Below, piece after piece: positions 1 to 7,358 of a DNA stretch of 42,285 nucleotides. A model generated the notes under the pieces. It saw only the letters and a program-made list of their open reading frames with translations, had not been told where the DNA came from and did not search any database. A program made the position numbers and the translations under genes. The DNA is from DATJPY01 sp035506135 (lineage in GTDB: Bacteria; Myxococcota_A; UBA9160; PR03). Positions within the stretch are counted from its first letter, which is position 1; each line of letters opens with the position of its first letter. Where the stretch lies: the NCBI GenBank assembly GCA_035506135.1, contig DATJPY010000034.1, forward strand, positions 1 to 42,285, in the 5' to 3' direction.

Positions 1-21
1 GGTGCAGTTGCGTGCGGTCGC

Positions 22-462
22 TTACCGAGGCCTGCAGCGCGCGCAGACGCAAGTACGCGTCACTTCTTGCGTTGCGGACCAAGTGCATGATCGGCGACCT
101 CGGCCCGGTGGCCGAGCGGGAACCGCCCGTGCGCGCTGCGGATTCGGCGATCCGATCAGATACCACGATTCGGTGAGGGTGCGCCTGGGGTGCGTTTGGG
201 CCGTCGCGGCGGCCCCGATCGCGTCGGCGTAGCCCCGACTTTCGCTCGGCATGAAGTGGCCGTAGGTATCGAGGAGCAGCTTGGCCGTCGTCCACCCGCG
301 CTGCTCCTGGATCCACTTGAGCGGCGTCCCGCGGGCCATGTGCAGGCTCGCCCAGGTGTGCCGGAGGCAGTGCGGGGTGTCGTGGCGACGGCCCCAGGTG
401 GCGCGGGATCTGCGCTCGGTGTTCAACAGCACCGAACGCGCCGAAGCAAACGAGCGGCTCAC
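22..462 (-). pseudogene. Tyrosine recombinase (phage-type integrase), C-terminal fragment
   Basis: Only the end of the catalytic domain of a site-specific tyrosine recombinase remains. Visible are the HxxR box (HCLRH, about residues 31-35 of this frame), the segment GTPLKWIQEQRGW with Trp in the His/Trp catalytic position, and the nucleophile region LLLDTYGHFMP with Tyr67. Recognisable similarity covers roughly bases 246-390. The usual 350-400 residue enzyme would need the N-terminal arm-binding and core-binding domains plus the first catalytic Arg, all absent. The only in-frame start is a GTG at 462 and the leader it adds looks unrelated. Residues after about 80 are low-complexity Arg/Pro-rich and may be read-through. 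I infer a 5'-truncated, dead integrase left by an old mobile element. An alternative is that the rest of the gene was moved away by a later insertion. Confidence 0.7.
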
Positions 463-508
463 GAAGCTCGTACCGGCTCAGGAGATCGAGACGATGGAAG
501 CCGCCTGA
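398..508 (+). pseudogene. Possible IS256-type transposase C-terminal scrap
   Basis: A 36-residue stretch (VARDLRSVFNSTERAEANERL and on to a TGA at 506-508) resembles the conserved segment of IS256/mutator-family transposases in which a DLR-x-[IV]FN box is followed by an Ala/Glu-rich helix with the pattern EAxxRL. It starts a few bases beyond the end of the recombinase homology and lies on the opposite strand. Nothing upstream in the frame looks like transposase and no terminal inverted repeats were found. The match is short, so this could be chance. If real, it is a second mobile-element scrap joined to the integrase scrap. Confidence 0.35.
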
Positions 509-597
509 ACGGCTATCCGAGAGAAGCCGGGTGTCGGAGAATTACGGAACCTGAACACTCTCAGCGGACCGAGCCGCGTTCGGCACGTATCGTTGTG

Positions 598-908
598 TCA
601 AGCACCACGCGCCCGCTTGGCGATCCCAACGCCGAGTAGCCCAGCGATTGCGACCCCTCCCACGGCATGGGCGTCCGGCTCGGGCGCCGTCTCGTAGGCG
701 CCGATGTCGACGTGCGCGCCCTGGATGCGCGGGTTCCCGTCGAGGTCCGTCGTCAGGTCGGTCGGCACGGAGCCGTCGTCGCCTGCGTCGATGGCCTCGG
801 CCAGGTGTGGACGAAGTGCGGCCAATCGGGGCAGATCTGGACGGCGCCCGCCGCGGCGGTCCAGAGCGCGGTGCGGGCGGCGGCGAGCGAGATTCGGGTG
901 CGCGTCAT
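598..908 (-). pseudogene. Collapsed paralogue of the neighbouring beta-helix PEP-CTERM gene
   Basis: The ATG at 906-908 begins a signal peptide and then WTAAAGAVQICPDWPHF, which matches residues 18-33 of the intact gene at 933-2840 almost exactly. Near base 798 the reading frame changes, and the other frame carries AIDAGDDGSVPTDL, DLDGNPR and VDIGAYE (the choice-of-anchor Q signature) followed directly by a PEP-CTERM tail, PEPDAHAVGG, a hydrophobic stretch and KRARGA. About 330 residues of beta-helix present in the paralogue are missing between the two blocks. The original frame hits a stop soon after the junction, so no full protein is made unless translation restarts at the TTG at 823-825. 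The copy goes straight from the Q domain to PEP-CTERM, without the extra domain of its neighbour. Confidence 0.75.
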
Positions 909-932
909 GGACGGTTCCTCGGTGTGCGGATC

Positions 933-2840
933 CTACGCGCGGCGCCGCTTCGCGAGTCCGATCGCGCAGAGCACGGCCACCGCGGCCGCACCCACGGCCA
1001 GATGGTCCGGCTCGGGCGCGAAGTCGATCGCCAGGGATACGGAGGCCGGCCCCGTCCAGGTGTTGAGCGACGAGGCGAATGAGAAGGGAGCCACCATCTG
1101 GATGTGCCCGCCGCCTGCCGCCGTGCGCGAGTCCTTCGTTACCGTGAAGCTCTGACCCGTCAGCTTGGCTGTGCCGTCGAGCGTCTTGGGCGTAAAGGTC
1201 AGCACGCCGTGCGTAAACACGAGCGTCTGGATCACATAGTGAAAGGCCGCCGTCGCCTTGCCGGACGCCCCGATATGGCTTGCGTCGATCGATCCGGCTG
1301 CCGTGCCCACGATCGGGGGATATGCGAGGCGTTTGAACTTGAGGAGTCCGGAGAACGGCATCTGGTGGACCTGGGCGTCGAAGGTCCCCTGCGCGTTCTG
1401 GCCGGTCAGCGTGACGAGATTCCGTGTGGTCTTGCTGAAGTCCGAGAGGAAGTCGCTCACGGCGACGAACGCGCCGGCCGGGATGGTGAACGAGGGCGGA
1501 GCGACACTCGTGTTCAAGACCGCGTTTCCGTGGCCGGAGAGGGTCGAATGGAGCGGCCCCCCGCCGATCTCGACCTGGAGCTCGCCAGTGAAGGACCGGG
1601 GCGCGCCGAGCGGACTCGGCGCGGGGGCCTCGTAGGCGCCGATATCGACGTGGCGGCCTTGCGTACGGGGGTTGCCGTCGACGTCGGTCGCCAGGTCGCT
1701 CGGCAGGTCGGTGTCGTCGCCCGCGTCGATCGCAGGTGACCCGGGCTTCAGCCGGTCGTTCCCCGCACCGACGAACTGGGGATCGGCGCTGATCGTGCCG
1801 GGACCCGGACTGAACGAGTCGGAACCGTTCCCGAAGACGAGGTTGTTGCGGTTTGCGAGGGAGGAGGCCGGGTCGATCGAGAGTCCGACGGTGCTTCCGC
1901 TGATGACGTTGTTGGCCACCAGCCCGGTGAGCGTCGCCCCACTGGTGTCGACGTGCGTGGTCAGGCCCAGCGCATCGTCGGCGAGCGTGTTGTTCTCCAC
2001 GGTGGCGCTGAGCGCTCCGCCGGTCAGAGAGAATAGCGCGATCGCCCCCTGTCCCTCGCTGCCGCTCTGCCCGACCACGAGGTTGTCGAGGATGCGGGCC
2101 TCGGTGGTTCCCGCGCTGTTCAGCCCGATGGAGATGCCGGCGTCGTAGCGGCCCGGTCCCGAGATCTGGTTGGCGATCAAGTCGATGCTCAGCGACGTTT
2201 GGTCGCCGATCGAGATCGCAGTGGCTCCGGGGCTATCCTCCATCGAGATCACGTTGTTGGCGATCCGGCCGCTGCCATTCAGGGCGGCGCTGATTCCGGT
2301 CACGGACGCGTCCGGAGCCGACACGGTCACGACGTTGTTCGAGACGTCGATGGCGACCGCGCCACCGCTCACGGCGCCGAGCACCGCGATGGCATCGCCG
2401 TTCGAGTGGACCGTGTTGCCGAGAATCTGGACCGTCATGGGTCCGGCTCCGGTGATGTACTGGGAGACCCTTATGGAGCCGTCCGCCAGCGTAAGTCCCT
2501 GCACCGTGATCGACGTGCTTCCGGTCATCGGGCTTACGGCGTGGATCGACTGACTTGCCGCGAACAGCGGATGGAAGCCCGGTGCGGCCTGGAGCGTCAG
2601 GCTCTTCTGGAAGGTCGGAGATTCCTGGATTACCGCGTTCGTGGCGATCTGTACGGTGTCGCCGCTACTCGCGGAGTCGATGCATTGCTGCAGCGTGGAG
2701 CCCGCGTCGCAGGGCGCCCCATCCGTCGGCCAGGTGTGGGTGAAGTGCAGGCAGTCCGGGCAGATCTGGACGGCTCCCGCCGCGGCGGTCCAGAGAATGG
2801 TGCTGCCGACGGCGGCGAGAAGGAAGGCGCGGATCTCCAT
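933..2840 (-). CDS. Parallel beta-helix, choice-of-anchor Q, PEP-CTERM sorted surface protein
   Basis: A 635-residue exported protein. Residues 1-23 form a signal peptide ending near AGA. Residues 80-350 are a run of Asn/Val/Ile-rich rungs with repeated NNV and NNTL turns, typical of a right-handed parallel beta-helix. At about 365-405 lies the choice-of-anchor Q signature (SPAIDAGDD, DVDGNPR, VDIGAYE). A roughly 190-residue beta-rich domain of unknown type follows (FTGELQ to AIDF). The end is a PEP-CTERM signal: PEPD, a hydrophobic stretch and KRRRA, which exosortase cuts in organisms that have it. The protein should therefore be secreted and cut at the membrane. No exosortase gene is in the window. 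Ligand and role are unknown; polysaccharide binding is the usual guess for beta-helices. A collapsed copy lies just downstream on the same strand. Confidence 0.8.
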   Translation of the reverse strand: MEIRAFLLAAVGSTILWTAAAGAVQICPDCLHFTHTWPTDGAPCDAGSTLQQCIDSASSGDTVQIATNAVIQESPTFQKSLTLQAAPGFHPLFAASQSIHAVSPMTGSTSITVQGLTLADGSIRVSQYITGAGPMTVQILGNTVHSNGDAIAVLGAVSGGAVAIDVSNNVVTVSAPDASVTGISAALNGSGRIANNVISMEDSPGATAISIGDQTSLSIDLIANQISGPGRYDAGISIGLNSAGTTEARILDNLVVGQSGSEGQGAIALFSLTGGALSATVENNTLADDALGLTTHVDTSGATLTGLVANNVISGSTVGLSIDPASSLANRNNLVFGNGSDSFSPGPGTISADPQFVGAGNDRLKPGSPAIDAGDDTDLPSDLATDVDGNPRTQGRHVDIGAYEAPAPSPLGAPRSFTGELQVEIGGGPLHSTLSGHGNAVLNTSVAPPSFTIPAGAFVAVSDFLSDFSKTTRNLVTLTGQNAQGTFDAQVHQMPFSGLLKFKRLAYPPIVGTAAGSIDASHIGASGKATAAFHYVIQTLVFTHGVLTFTPKTLDGTAKLTGQSFTVTKDSRTAAGGGHIQMVAPFSFASSLNTWTGPASVSLAIDFAPEPDHLAVGAAAVAVLCAIGLAKRRRA

Positions 2841-3222
2841 CTGCGGCGTCCTCTGGCGAGGCTCCCGCGAGTGGCCGCGCGGATCTTCTCACCGATGGAG
2901 CGGTGAGGTCAAGTTGAGGCGTCGCGCCGGGGGACCCTACGGCGAGGTGAGTTGAAATCGGCCAATTCACGGTGACCCAGGTCGGTGACGACGAGCCTCC
3001 GAGGAGCCGCTCTCCCAACTGCCCCTACGGGAAGAGGCCAGGCGACACTCCCATTGGTCGAGACCCTCGCGAGCGCCGGCCTGGGGCGTGGGGGGCCGGG
3101 GGGCCTTCGGCCCTGGGGGCCGTCGCGATCTCCGTCAGGCTGACCGCCGGCTATCAGGCCAGCTCCGAGCGGCTGCCGGATGAGCGAAGATCTTGTCGAT
3201 GCAACGCAGTTCTGCGCATGTA
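2841..3222. other. Intergenic stretch without a supported gene
   Basis: 382 bases between the beta-helix gene start and the stop of the small membrane-protein gene, both on the minus strand. Open frames here have no family signature and are read as chance in GC-rich DNA. One feature stands out: a very GC-rich block at 3082-3126 containing a short hairpin, GGGCC (3101-3105), loop TTC, GGCCC (3109-3113). It could slow transcription coming from the small gene on the minus strand, but it has no T-tract. The promoter of the 933-2840 gene should lie between 2841 and about 3000; I could not identify it. Confidence 0.5.
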
Positions 3223-3465
3223 TCACGCGACGATGCGCATCGAAAGATACGGCACGAGATTGAACAAGAAGATCCCAAGCTTGAAGATGCCCATCAAGGC
3301 GTAGTGGACGGCATCGAAGTTTTCTTCCGACACTGAGAACCACCGCCCGTGGAGCCGACGCAGCCAATCGTGGCCCAGGGTGAACATCGCGAACCAAAAG
3401 AACAGCAGTGCGTAGTTGATTACCGTACACCAGCCGAGGACACTGCGAAGGCTCTCCATCGCCAT
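3223..3465 (-). CDS. DUF6868-type small inner-membrane protein
   Basis: An 80-residue protein with two hydrophobic helices (about residues 9-27, WCTVINYALLFFWFAMF, and 54-72, ALMGIFKLGIFLFNLVPYL) separated by a polar loop rich in His, Arg and Phe (HDWLRRLHGRWF). Pattern and length fit the DUF6868 family of small membrane proteins of unknown function. The start chosen is the ATG at 3463-3465, which has GCGGAG about nine bases upstream; a longer frame reaching 3636 exists but its extra N-terminus is Arg/Ser-rich and looks non-coding. A second in-frame ATG lies two codons later. It stands alone, divergent from the FG-GAP gene across a 269-base gap with no other gene. I infer inner-membrane location; function is unknown. 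Confidence 0.75.
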   Translation of the reverse strand: MAMESLRSVLGWCTVINYALLFFWFAMFTLGHDWLRRLHGRWFSVSEENFDAVHYALMGIFKLGIFLFNLVPYLSMRIVA

Positions 3466-3734
3466 TCTTGTGGCTCCGCTCGGATGTTGCTCTGGGCTCA
3501 GCCGCCGAGCTTGCGAGCTGCGGCCGCGTGCAATCCTACCACGATGCGTGCTGGCTTGAACCTCGCGAGCACCGAGGCCCGCGGCGGACCGCTGCCGGCG
3601 CGATGACGAACCGACTTCTCTCGAGCACATTTCCACCGATTCACTCGTGCGTCGAAGACGGGGGAGATGTCAGCCTCCGGCCGGCCTGCGATATAGTCGC
3701 GCGGCATGCCGACTTCCAATAGCCCGAGAGGAAC

Positions 3735-6185
3735 ATGAGATCTGCCGCTGTTGTTTCTGCCCTCACGCGGTCTTCGTTCTTCTTCATCCTGGTCGCCACC
3801 CTGCAGGCCTCGGCAGCGTCGTCCGGCCAGCCAGCGCCTCAGACGCCCGCGGCTGTCGACTGCCAGTGGACCTACTATCCGATCTCAGGCGGCACGCTCC
3901 AACCGGAGCAGTTGCTCTATGACGATCCCGACGATACGGCCATCCGCGATCTGAGCGTCGGCAATCCGTTCCGCGCGAACGCGACCTACACCGGCCGCTC
4001 CGCCAGCCTGGCGAGCACCGGCTCGATCGACCTCGACGGCGACGACAAGACCGACGTCTTCCGCACCGTGCCGCGCAGCGACGGAAATCTGCAATGGCAA
4101 TACTCGAGCGGAGGCGCAGGGGACTGGCTGAACCTGGCCTATGCCGGTGCCAGTCTGCCGACTTCGACCTTGCAATTCGGCGACTTCGACGGCGACGGCG
4201 TAACGGACGTCTTCGCCAACTTCTATTCCTTCCCCAACGATAGCTGGCTGGAGTCTTCCCGTGGGACAGCCAGCTTCGTCACCTTGCACACCGCACCCAA
4301 CTTTGCGGATCGCCTGGCGCTCGGCGACTTCGATGGCGACGGAGTAACGGACGTCTTCACCGCCGTCCAATCCAACGATTCCTACCAATGGGGCTACTAC
4401 GCGGGTGGGATCGGAAGCAGCCCGATCGCCCTGGCCTTTGCCGGCACCGACCCGGCGCTGCTGCGCTTCGGCGATTTCGACGGCGATGGCAAGACCGACG
4501 TATTCGCCGCGACCCGGCAGCCAGACGGGTCCACGCAGTGGCTCTATTCGAGCGGGGGAGCAGCCAGCTACACCGACCTGATCACGAGCACCGTGCCGTA
4601 CTCGGAGCTGCAATTCGGCGACTTCGACGGCGACGGCAAGACCGATGTCCTGGCCGCGCTGCCCGAGGCCGACGGCGGCCTGCAGGTCGTCTACTGGCCG
4701 GGAGGCCTTGGCTCCTCCGTCAGCTTGGGCGACATCGCTGCCCCGGCTCCCGCGCTGCGCGTCGGCGACTTCAACGGCGATGGCACCTCCGACCTGCTGG
4801 CGCTCCGCTGCGGGATGGCCGGGCCGCTGGCCTTCGGCCCGCTGCAAACCCTGGCGACGTCGGGTTACGAGACGTTCAATCGCGCCCTGACCGGAGACGT
4901 GAACGGCGACGGCCGGACCGACGTGATCCTGCTCTCCACGTGCCAGAACCCCAACCAATTCGGAAGCTGTGCGAGCCACCACCTCCACGTCGGCGCGGTG
5001 CTAGGCACGCCGGCGCATGCCGACGCCCTGGTGGCGCCGCAGCAGCTGGGCGCCGACAGCCTGGATTTCTCATACACCCGGGCCCTGGCCGGCGATTTCG
5101 ACGGCAATGGGAAGACGGACCTGGCGCTCATCGACGCCACTGCCACCACCCTGACGCTCACGGTGGCCACCTCCAATGGCGATGGGACCTTCGCGCTCGG
5201 CCCCCCGCAGACCTTCGGAGGCGAGACGCAGTGGAATGCTTTCAATCCGATCGTCGGCGACTTCAACGGCGACGGCAAAGCCGACCTCGCCTTCACGACG
5301 GTTTGCAATACGGTGGCCCTCGCAGCCGGCAGCTGTACGAATGGGGACAGCAACAGCGTCCGGCTCGCCACCGCCATCGGCGGCGGTCTCTTTCAGTTGG
5401 GCGCCCACCAGGACCTGGGCTCCGCAACCGGTTGGAGCAGCTACTATGCCTTCGCTGGCGATTTCAATGGCGACGGCAAGACCGACCTGCTCTTCGATTC
5501 CACCTGCCAGGGCGATACGACCTGCAACGCCGGCGATTCCAACTACGTCTACGCCGCGCTCTCGGACGGGCTCGGAAGCTTCACCCTGGGCCCACTGCAG
5601 AACTTTGGTTCCGGTTGGTCCGATTATCCCATTTCCGAAACCTTGGTCGGCGACGTGAACGGCGACGGCCGCAGCGACCTGGTGTGGTCTTCCGTCCATC
5701 AATCGGGCGCCAAGACGAACGAAAAGCTGGTGGACGTGGGGTTCGCGAGCCCGGATGGGACGTTTCAAGTCGGATCCGTTCAGGACTTCGGCAGCACGTG
5801 GGCGGGATATCTGACCCTGGCCGACCTCAACCACGACGGCAAGGCCGATCTGGTCTGGAACAATCCTCCGCTCGGTGACACGGACGTCGATACCTATGCG
5901 GCCGCGACGTCCAACGGCAATGGCACCTTCAATGTGTTGGGACAGGGCGCCGTGTACACCAGTCTGGGCTACTTCCAGGTTCCCGCGAGCGACGGCGCCG
6001 GCAGGGTTCCCACGAGTCTGACGATCGTCTCCACCGGGCAAGATTCGATCAGCGATGCTCTATTCGTCATCCACAGCGTTCCGGAGCCGGACGCTCCGTG
6101 GCTCGGAGGGCTGGCGGGCCTGGCCTTGCTGCGGAGGGGCCGTCGCGCCGATCTCCGCCGCACCTCGCGTTCGCCTCGCCGATGA
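3735..6185 (+). CDS. FG-GAP/VCBS repeat secreted protein with short PEP-CTERM-like tail
   Basis: An 816-residue secreted protein. A signal peptide ends near LQASA (about residue 28). From about residue 95 to 730 I count twelve calcium-binding FG-GAP/VCBS units of the form GDFDGDGKTDVF or GDVNGDGRSDLV, with acidic loop residues intact in nearly all; the last is LADLNHDGKADL. This predicts a beta-propeller-like, calcium-stabilised protein, typical of surface or matrix adhesins. Several later repeats carry loops closed by cysteine pairs (CQNPNQFGSC, CNTVALAAGSC, CQGDTTC). The C-terminus VPEPDAPWLGG, a short hydrophobic run and RRGRRA resembles PEP-CTERM, but the hydrophobic part is only about 13 residues and a basic tail of about 15 residues follows. 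The ATG at 3735 has AGAGG four bases upstream. A candidate -10 (TATAGT, 3692-3697) lies upstream without a clear -35. Confidence 0.85.
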   Translation: MRSAAVVSALTRSSFFFILVATLQASAASSGQPAPQTPAAVDCQWTYYPISGGTLQPEQLLYDDPDDTAIRDLSVGNPFRANATYTGRSASLASTGSIDLDGDDKTDVFRTVPRSDGNLQWQYSSGGAGDWLNLAYAGASLPTSTLQFGDFDGDGVTDVFANFYSFPNDSWLESSRGTASFVTLHTAPNFADRLALGDFDGDGVTDVFTAVQSNDSYQWGYYAGGIGSSPIALAFAGTDPALLRFGDFDGDGKTDVFAATRQPDGSTQWLYSSGGAASYTDLITSTVPYSELQFGDFDGDGKTDVLAALPEADGGLQVVYWPGGLGSSVSLGDIAAPAPALRVGDFNGDGTSDLLALRCGMAGPLAFGPLQTLATSGYETFNRALTGDVNGDGRTDVILLSTCQNPNQFGSCASHHLHVGAVLGTPAHADALVAPQQLGADSLDFSYTRALAGDFDGNGKTDLALIDATATTLTLTVATSNGDGTFALGPPQTFGGETQWNAFNPIVGDFNGDGKADLAFTTVCNTVALAAGSCTNGDSNSVRLATAIGGGLFQLGAHQDLGSATGWSSYYAFAGDFNGDGKTDLLFDSTCQGDTTCNAGDSNYVYAALSDGLGSFTLGPLQNFGSGWSDYPISETLVGDVNGDGRSDLVWSSVHQSGAKTNEKLVDVGFASPDGTFQVGSVQDFGSTWAGYLTLADLNHDGKADLVWNNPPLGDTDVDTYAAATSNGNGTFNVLGQGAVYTSLGYFQVPASDGAGRVPTSLTIVSTGQDSISDALFVIHSVPEPDAPWLGGLAGLALLRRGRRADLRRTSRSPRR

Positions 6186-6188
6186 AGA

Positions 6189-6203
6189 CGCGCCCCCGGC
6201 GCG
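6189..6203. terminator. Hairpin between convergent genes
   Basis: CGCGCC (6189-6194), loop CCC, GGCGCG (6198-6203): a perfect 6-bp stem that begins three bases after the stop of the FG-GAP gene and sits in the 33-base gap before the stop of the convergent cytochrome gene. It may serve both strands. There is no T-tract, so intrinsic termination is uncertain. Confidence 0.35.
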
Positions 6204-6218
6204 GGGAATGCCGCGGGC

Positions 6219-6542
6219 CTATCTCCCGGAAGCGAGCGTCTGCACGAAGGCCGCGATCGCCTTCAGATCGTCGTCGCTCAGCGCCTTCGAGACCATCGCG
6301 TGCCTCGCGTCGGTGCGGACGTGGTCGGCGACGAAGGCAGGGCCGCCGGCGGCGGCGATCTTCGGGTCGTGCAGCGAGGCCACCTTCATCGCCTTCGCGA
6401 CGGGGGTGTCCGCGTTGCCGGTCGGGCCGTGGCACTTGGCGCAGTTGGCGGCGTACAGCGACGCGCCGTCGGCGCGCGCCGCCGGGCTATGTGCGGCCGC
6501 CGCGAGAATCGCCACGGCCAGGATCGCGATCCATCTTCGCAT
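6219..6542 (-). CDS. Periplasmic monohaem class I cytochrome c
   Basis: A 107-residue c-type cytochrome. A signal peptide (MRRWIAILAVAILAAAAHSP, cut near ARA) is followed by one haem motif, CAKCH, in the context ANCAKCHGPTG typical of small class I cytochromes. Met residues at AKAMKV and HAMVSKAL are candidate axial ligands, and the closing helix (DDDLKAIAAFVQTL) is the usual one. The ATG at 6540-6542 has GGGAGGGG six bases upstream, better than any longer start. It is the last gene of the minus-strand cytochrome operon, and its start lies inside the gene before it (56-base overlap). I infer it shuttles electrons in the periplasm between the tetrahaem membrane cytochrome and the decahaem protein, or to another acceptor. 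Confidence 0.85.
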   Translation of the reverse strand: MRRWIAILAVAILAAAAHSPAARADGASLYAANCAKCHGPTGNADTPVAKAMKVASLHDPKIAAAGGPAFVADHVRTDARHAMVSKALSDDDLKAIAAFVQTLASGR

Positions 6543-6714
6543 GGGACCCCTCCCTGCTGCGCCACCACGATAGCGCGAGCAGCAGCACGGCGACCCCGAG
6601 CATCGGGGCGCCGAGGAACGAGAAGGCGATCGCGCTCCGCCCGGTGACCTGCAGCAGCATCGCCACCAGCACGATCTGCGAGGCGAGCACCAGGCCACAG
6701 GCAGCGCGAAACAT
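6487..6714 (-). CDS. Small two-helix membrane protein of the cytochrome operon
   Basis: A 75-residue protein not assigned to a family. Two hydrophobic helices are visible: about residues 5-22 (ACGLVLASQIVLVAMLL) and 29-50 (AFSFLGAPMLGVAVLLLALSWW), then a basic, hydrophilic tail (RSREGSHAKMDRDPGRG). The ATG at 6712-6714 overlaps the stop of the tetrahaem gene as TGATG and has GGGAGGGG upstream. Its last 56 bases overlap the start of the monohaem cytochrome in another frame. Shine-Dalgarno site, overlaps and helix pattern support a real gene. It is too short and haem-free to carry electrons itself, so I infer an accessory inner-membrane subunit or assembly factor for the NapC-like cytochrome. 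Confidence 0.65.
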   Translation of the reverse strand: MFRAACGLVLASQIVLVAMLLQVTGRSAIAFSFLGAPMLGVAVLLLALSWWRSREGSHAKMDRDPGRGDSRGGRT

Positions 6715-7358
6715 CACCGGGCCCCTCCCGCCCTCGCGCCGAGCAGGGCCGCGGCGGGATGGGCATCCGGGTGGCACGTCCCCACGCAGCCCATCTGGCT
6801 CGTGACGAGCAGCTGCTGCAGATCCGGGTCGTGGTGGGCCGCCTGGGCGCGGAAGGGCGCGGACTCGGCGTGGCAGCCGAGACACGAGCTGTTGTCGAAG
6901 GCGCGGGCCGCGAGCGGATACTGGTAGTGCCCCGTCACCGTGTGGAGCATGTGACGGACCCCGGCGAACTTCGCACCGAGGGTGCCCCAGATCCCATATC
7001 CGCTGTGACATTGGAAGCAGGCGTCGACGTGCGAGACGGCGCCCTTGCGCCAGTGGATCGACGCCAGCGAGCCGTTGTCCTCGCCCAGCGACGCGACGAG
7101 GGGAGCCATGGGCTCGTGGCACGAGCCGCAGAAGGCGACGCTCTTCGACTCCTCGAGCAGGACGATGGCCCCGACGAGGTACGCGACGATGGCGACCAGG
7201 ACGAGGCCCGCCGCGCCCAATGTCTTCGGCAGGCGGCCCCGAACGAGACCGATGGCCGCGATCGCGACGGCCGGGAGGGCCGCCGCGACCCCCGCGATCC
7301 ACAGATAGTGGGGCGCGCTCGGGAGGACGAAGAGCGGACCCAGGTCCTGCGCGTTCAC
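6714..7358 (-). CDS. NapC/NirT/CymA-like membrane-anchored tetrahaem cytochrome c
   Basis: A 214-residue cytochrome, probably a quinol oxidase of the NapC/NirT type. Two hydrophobic helices lie at about residues 18-40 and 47-68; the family normally has one. Four haem motifs follow: CGSCH (77-81, in the typical context CGSCHEPM), CFQCH (114-118), CLGCH (159-163) and CVGTCH (191-196). The last has three residues between its cysteines (CX3CH), confirmed at the DNA level. The GTG start at 7356-7358 overlaps the stop of the barrel gene as GTGA, indicating translational coupling. In known systems such as CymA this protein takes electrons from menaquinol and passes them to periplasmic cytochromes. 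Its place in one operon with the MtrA- and MtrB-type genes suggests it feeds that conduit. Exact redox partner and direction of flow are not visible from sequence. Confidence 0.8.
   Translation of the reverse strand: MNAQDLGPLFVLPSAPHYLWIAGVAAALPAVAIAAIGLVRGRLPKTLGAAGLVLVAIVAYLVGAIVLLEESKSVAFCGSCHEPMAPLVASLGEDNGSLASIHWRKGAVSHVDACFQCHSGYGIWGTLGAKFAGVRHMLHTVTGHYQYPLAARAFDNSSCLGCHAESAPFRAQAAHHDPDLQQLLVTSQMGCVGTCHPDAHPAAALLGARAGGAR

Noticed and set aside
107..119. GGTGGCCGAGCGG, like the D-arm start of tRNA-Leu or tRNA-Ser
   Set aside because: No acceptor, anticodon or T-arm could be paired around it.
598..825. A separate small PEP-CTERM protein from the TTG at 823-825
   Set aside because: The start codon lies inside the former signal-peptide region in another frame and there is no signal peptide, so export and sorting would fail; better read as a pseudogene.
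2972..3304. A 110-codon plus-strand frame
   Set aside because: Its end is antisense to the DUF6868-type gene and its body crosses the GC-rich hairpin block; no family signs.
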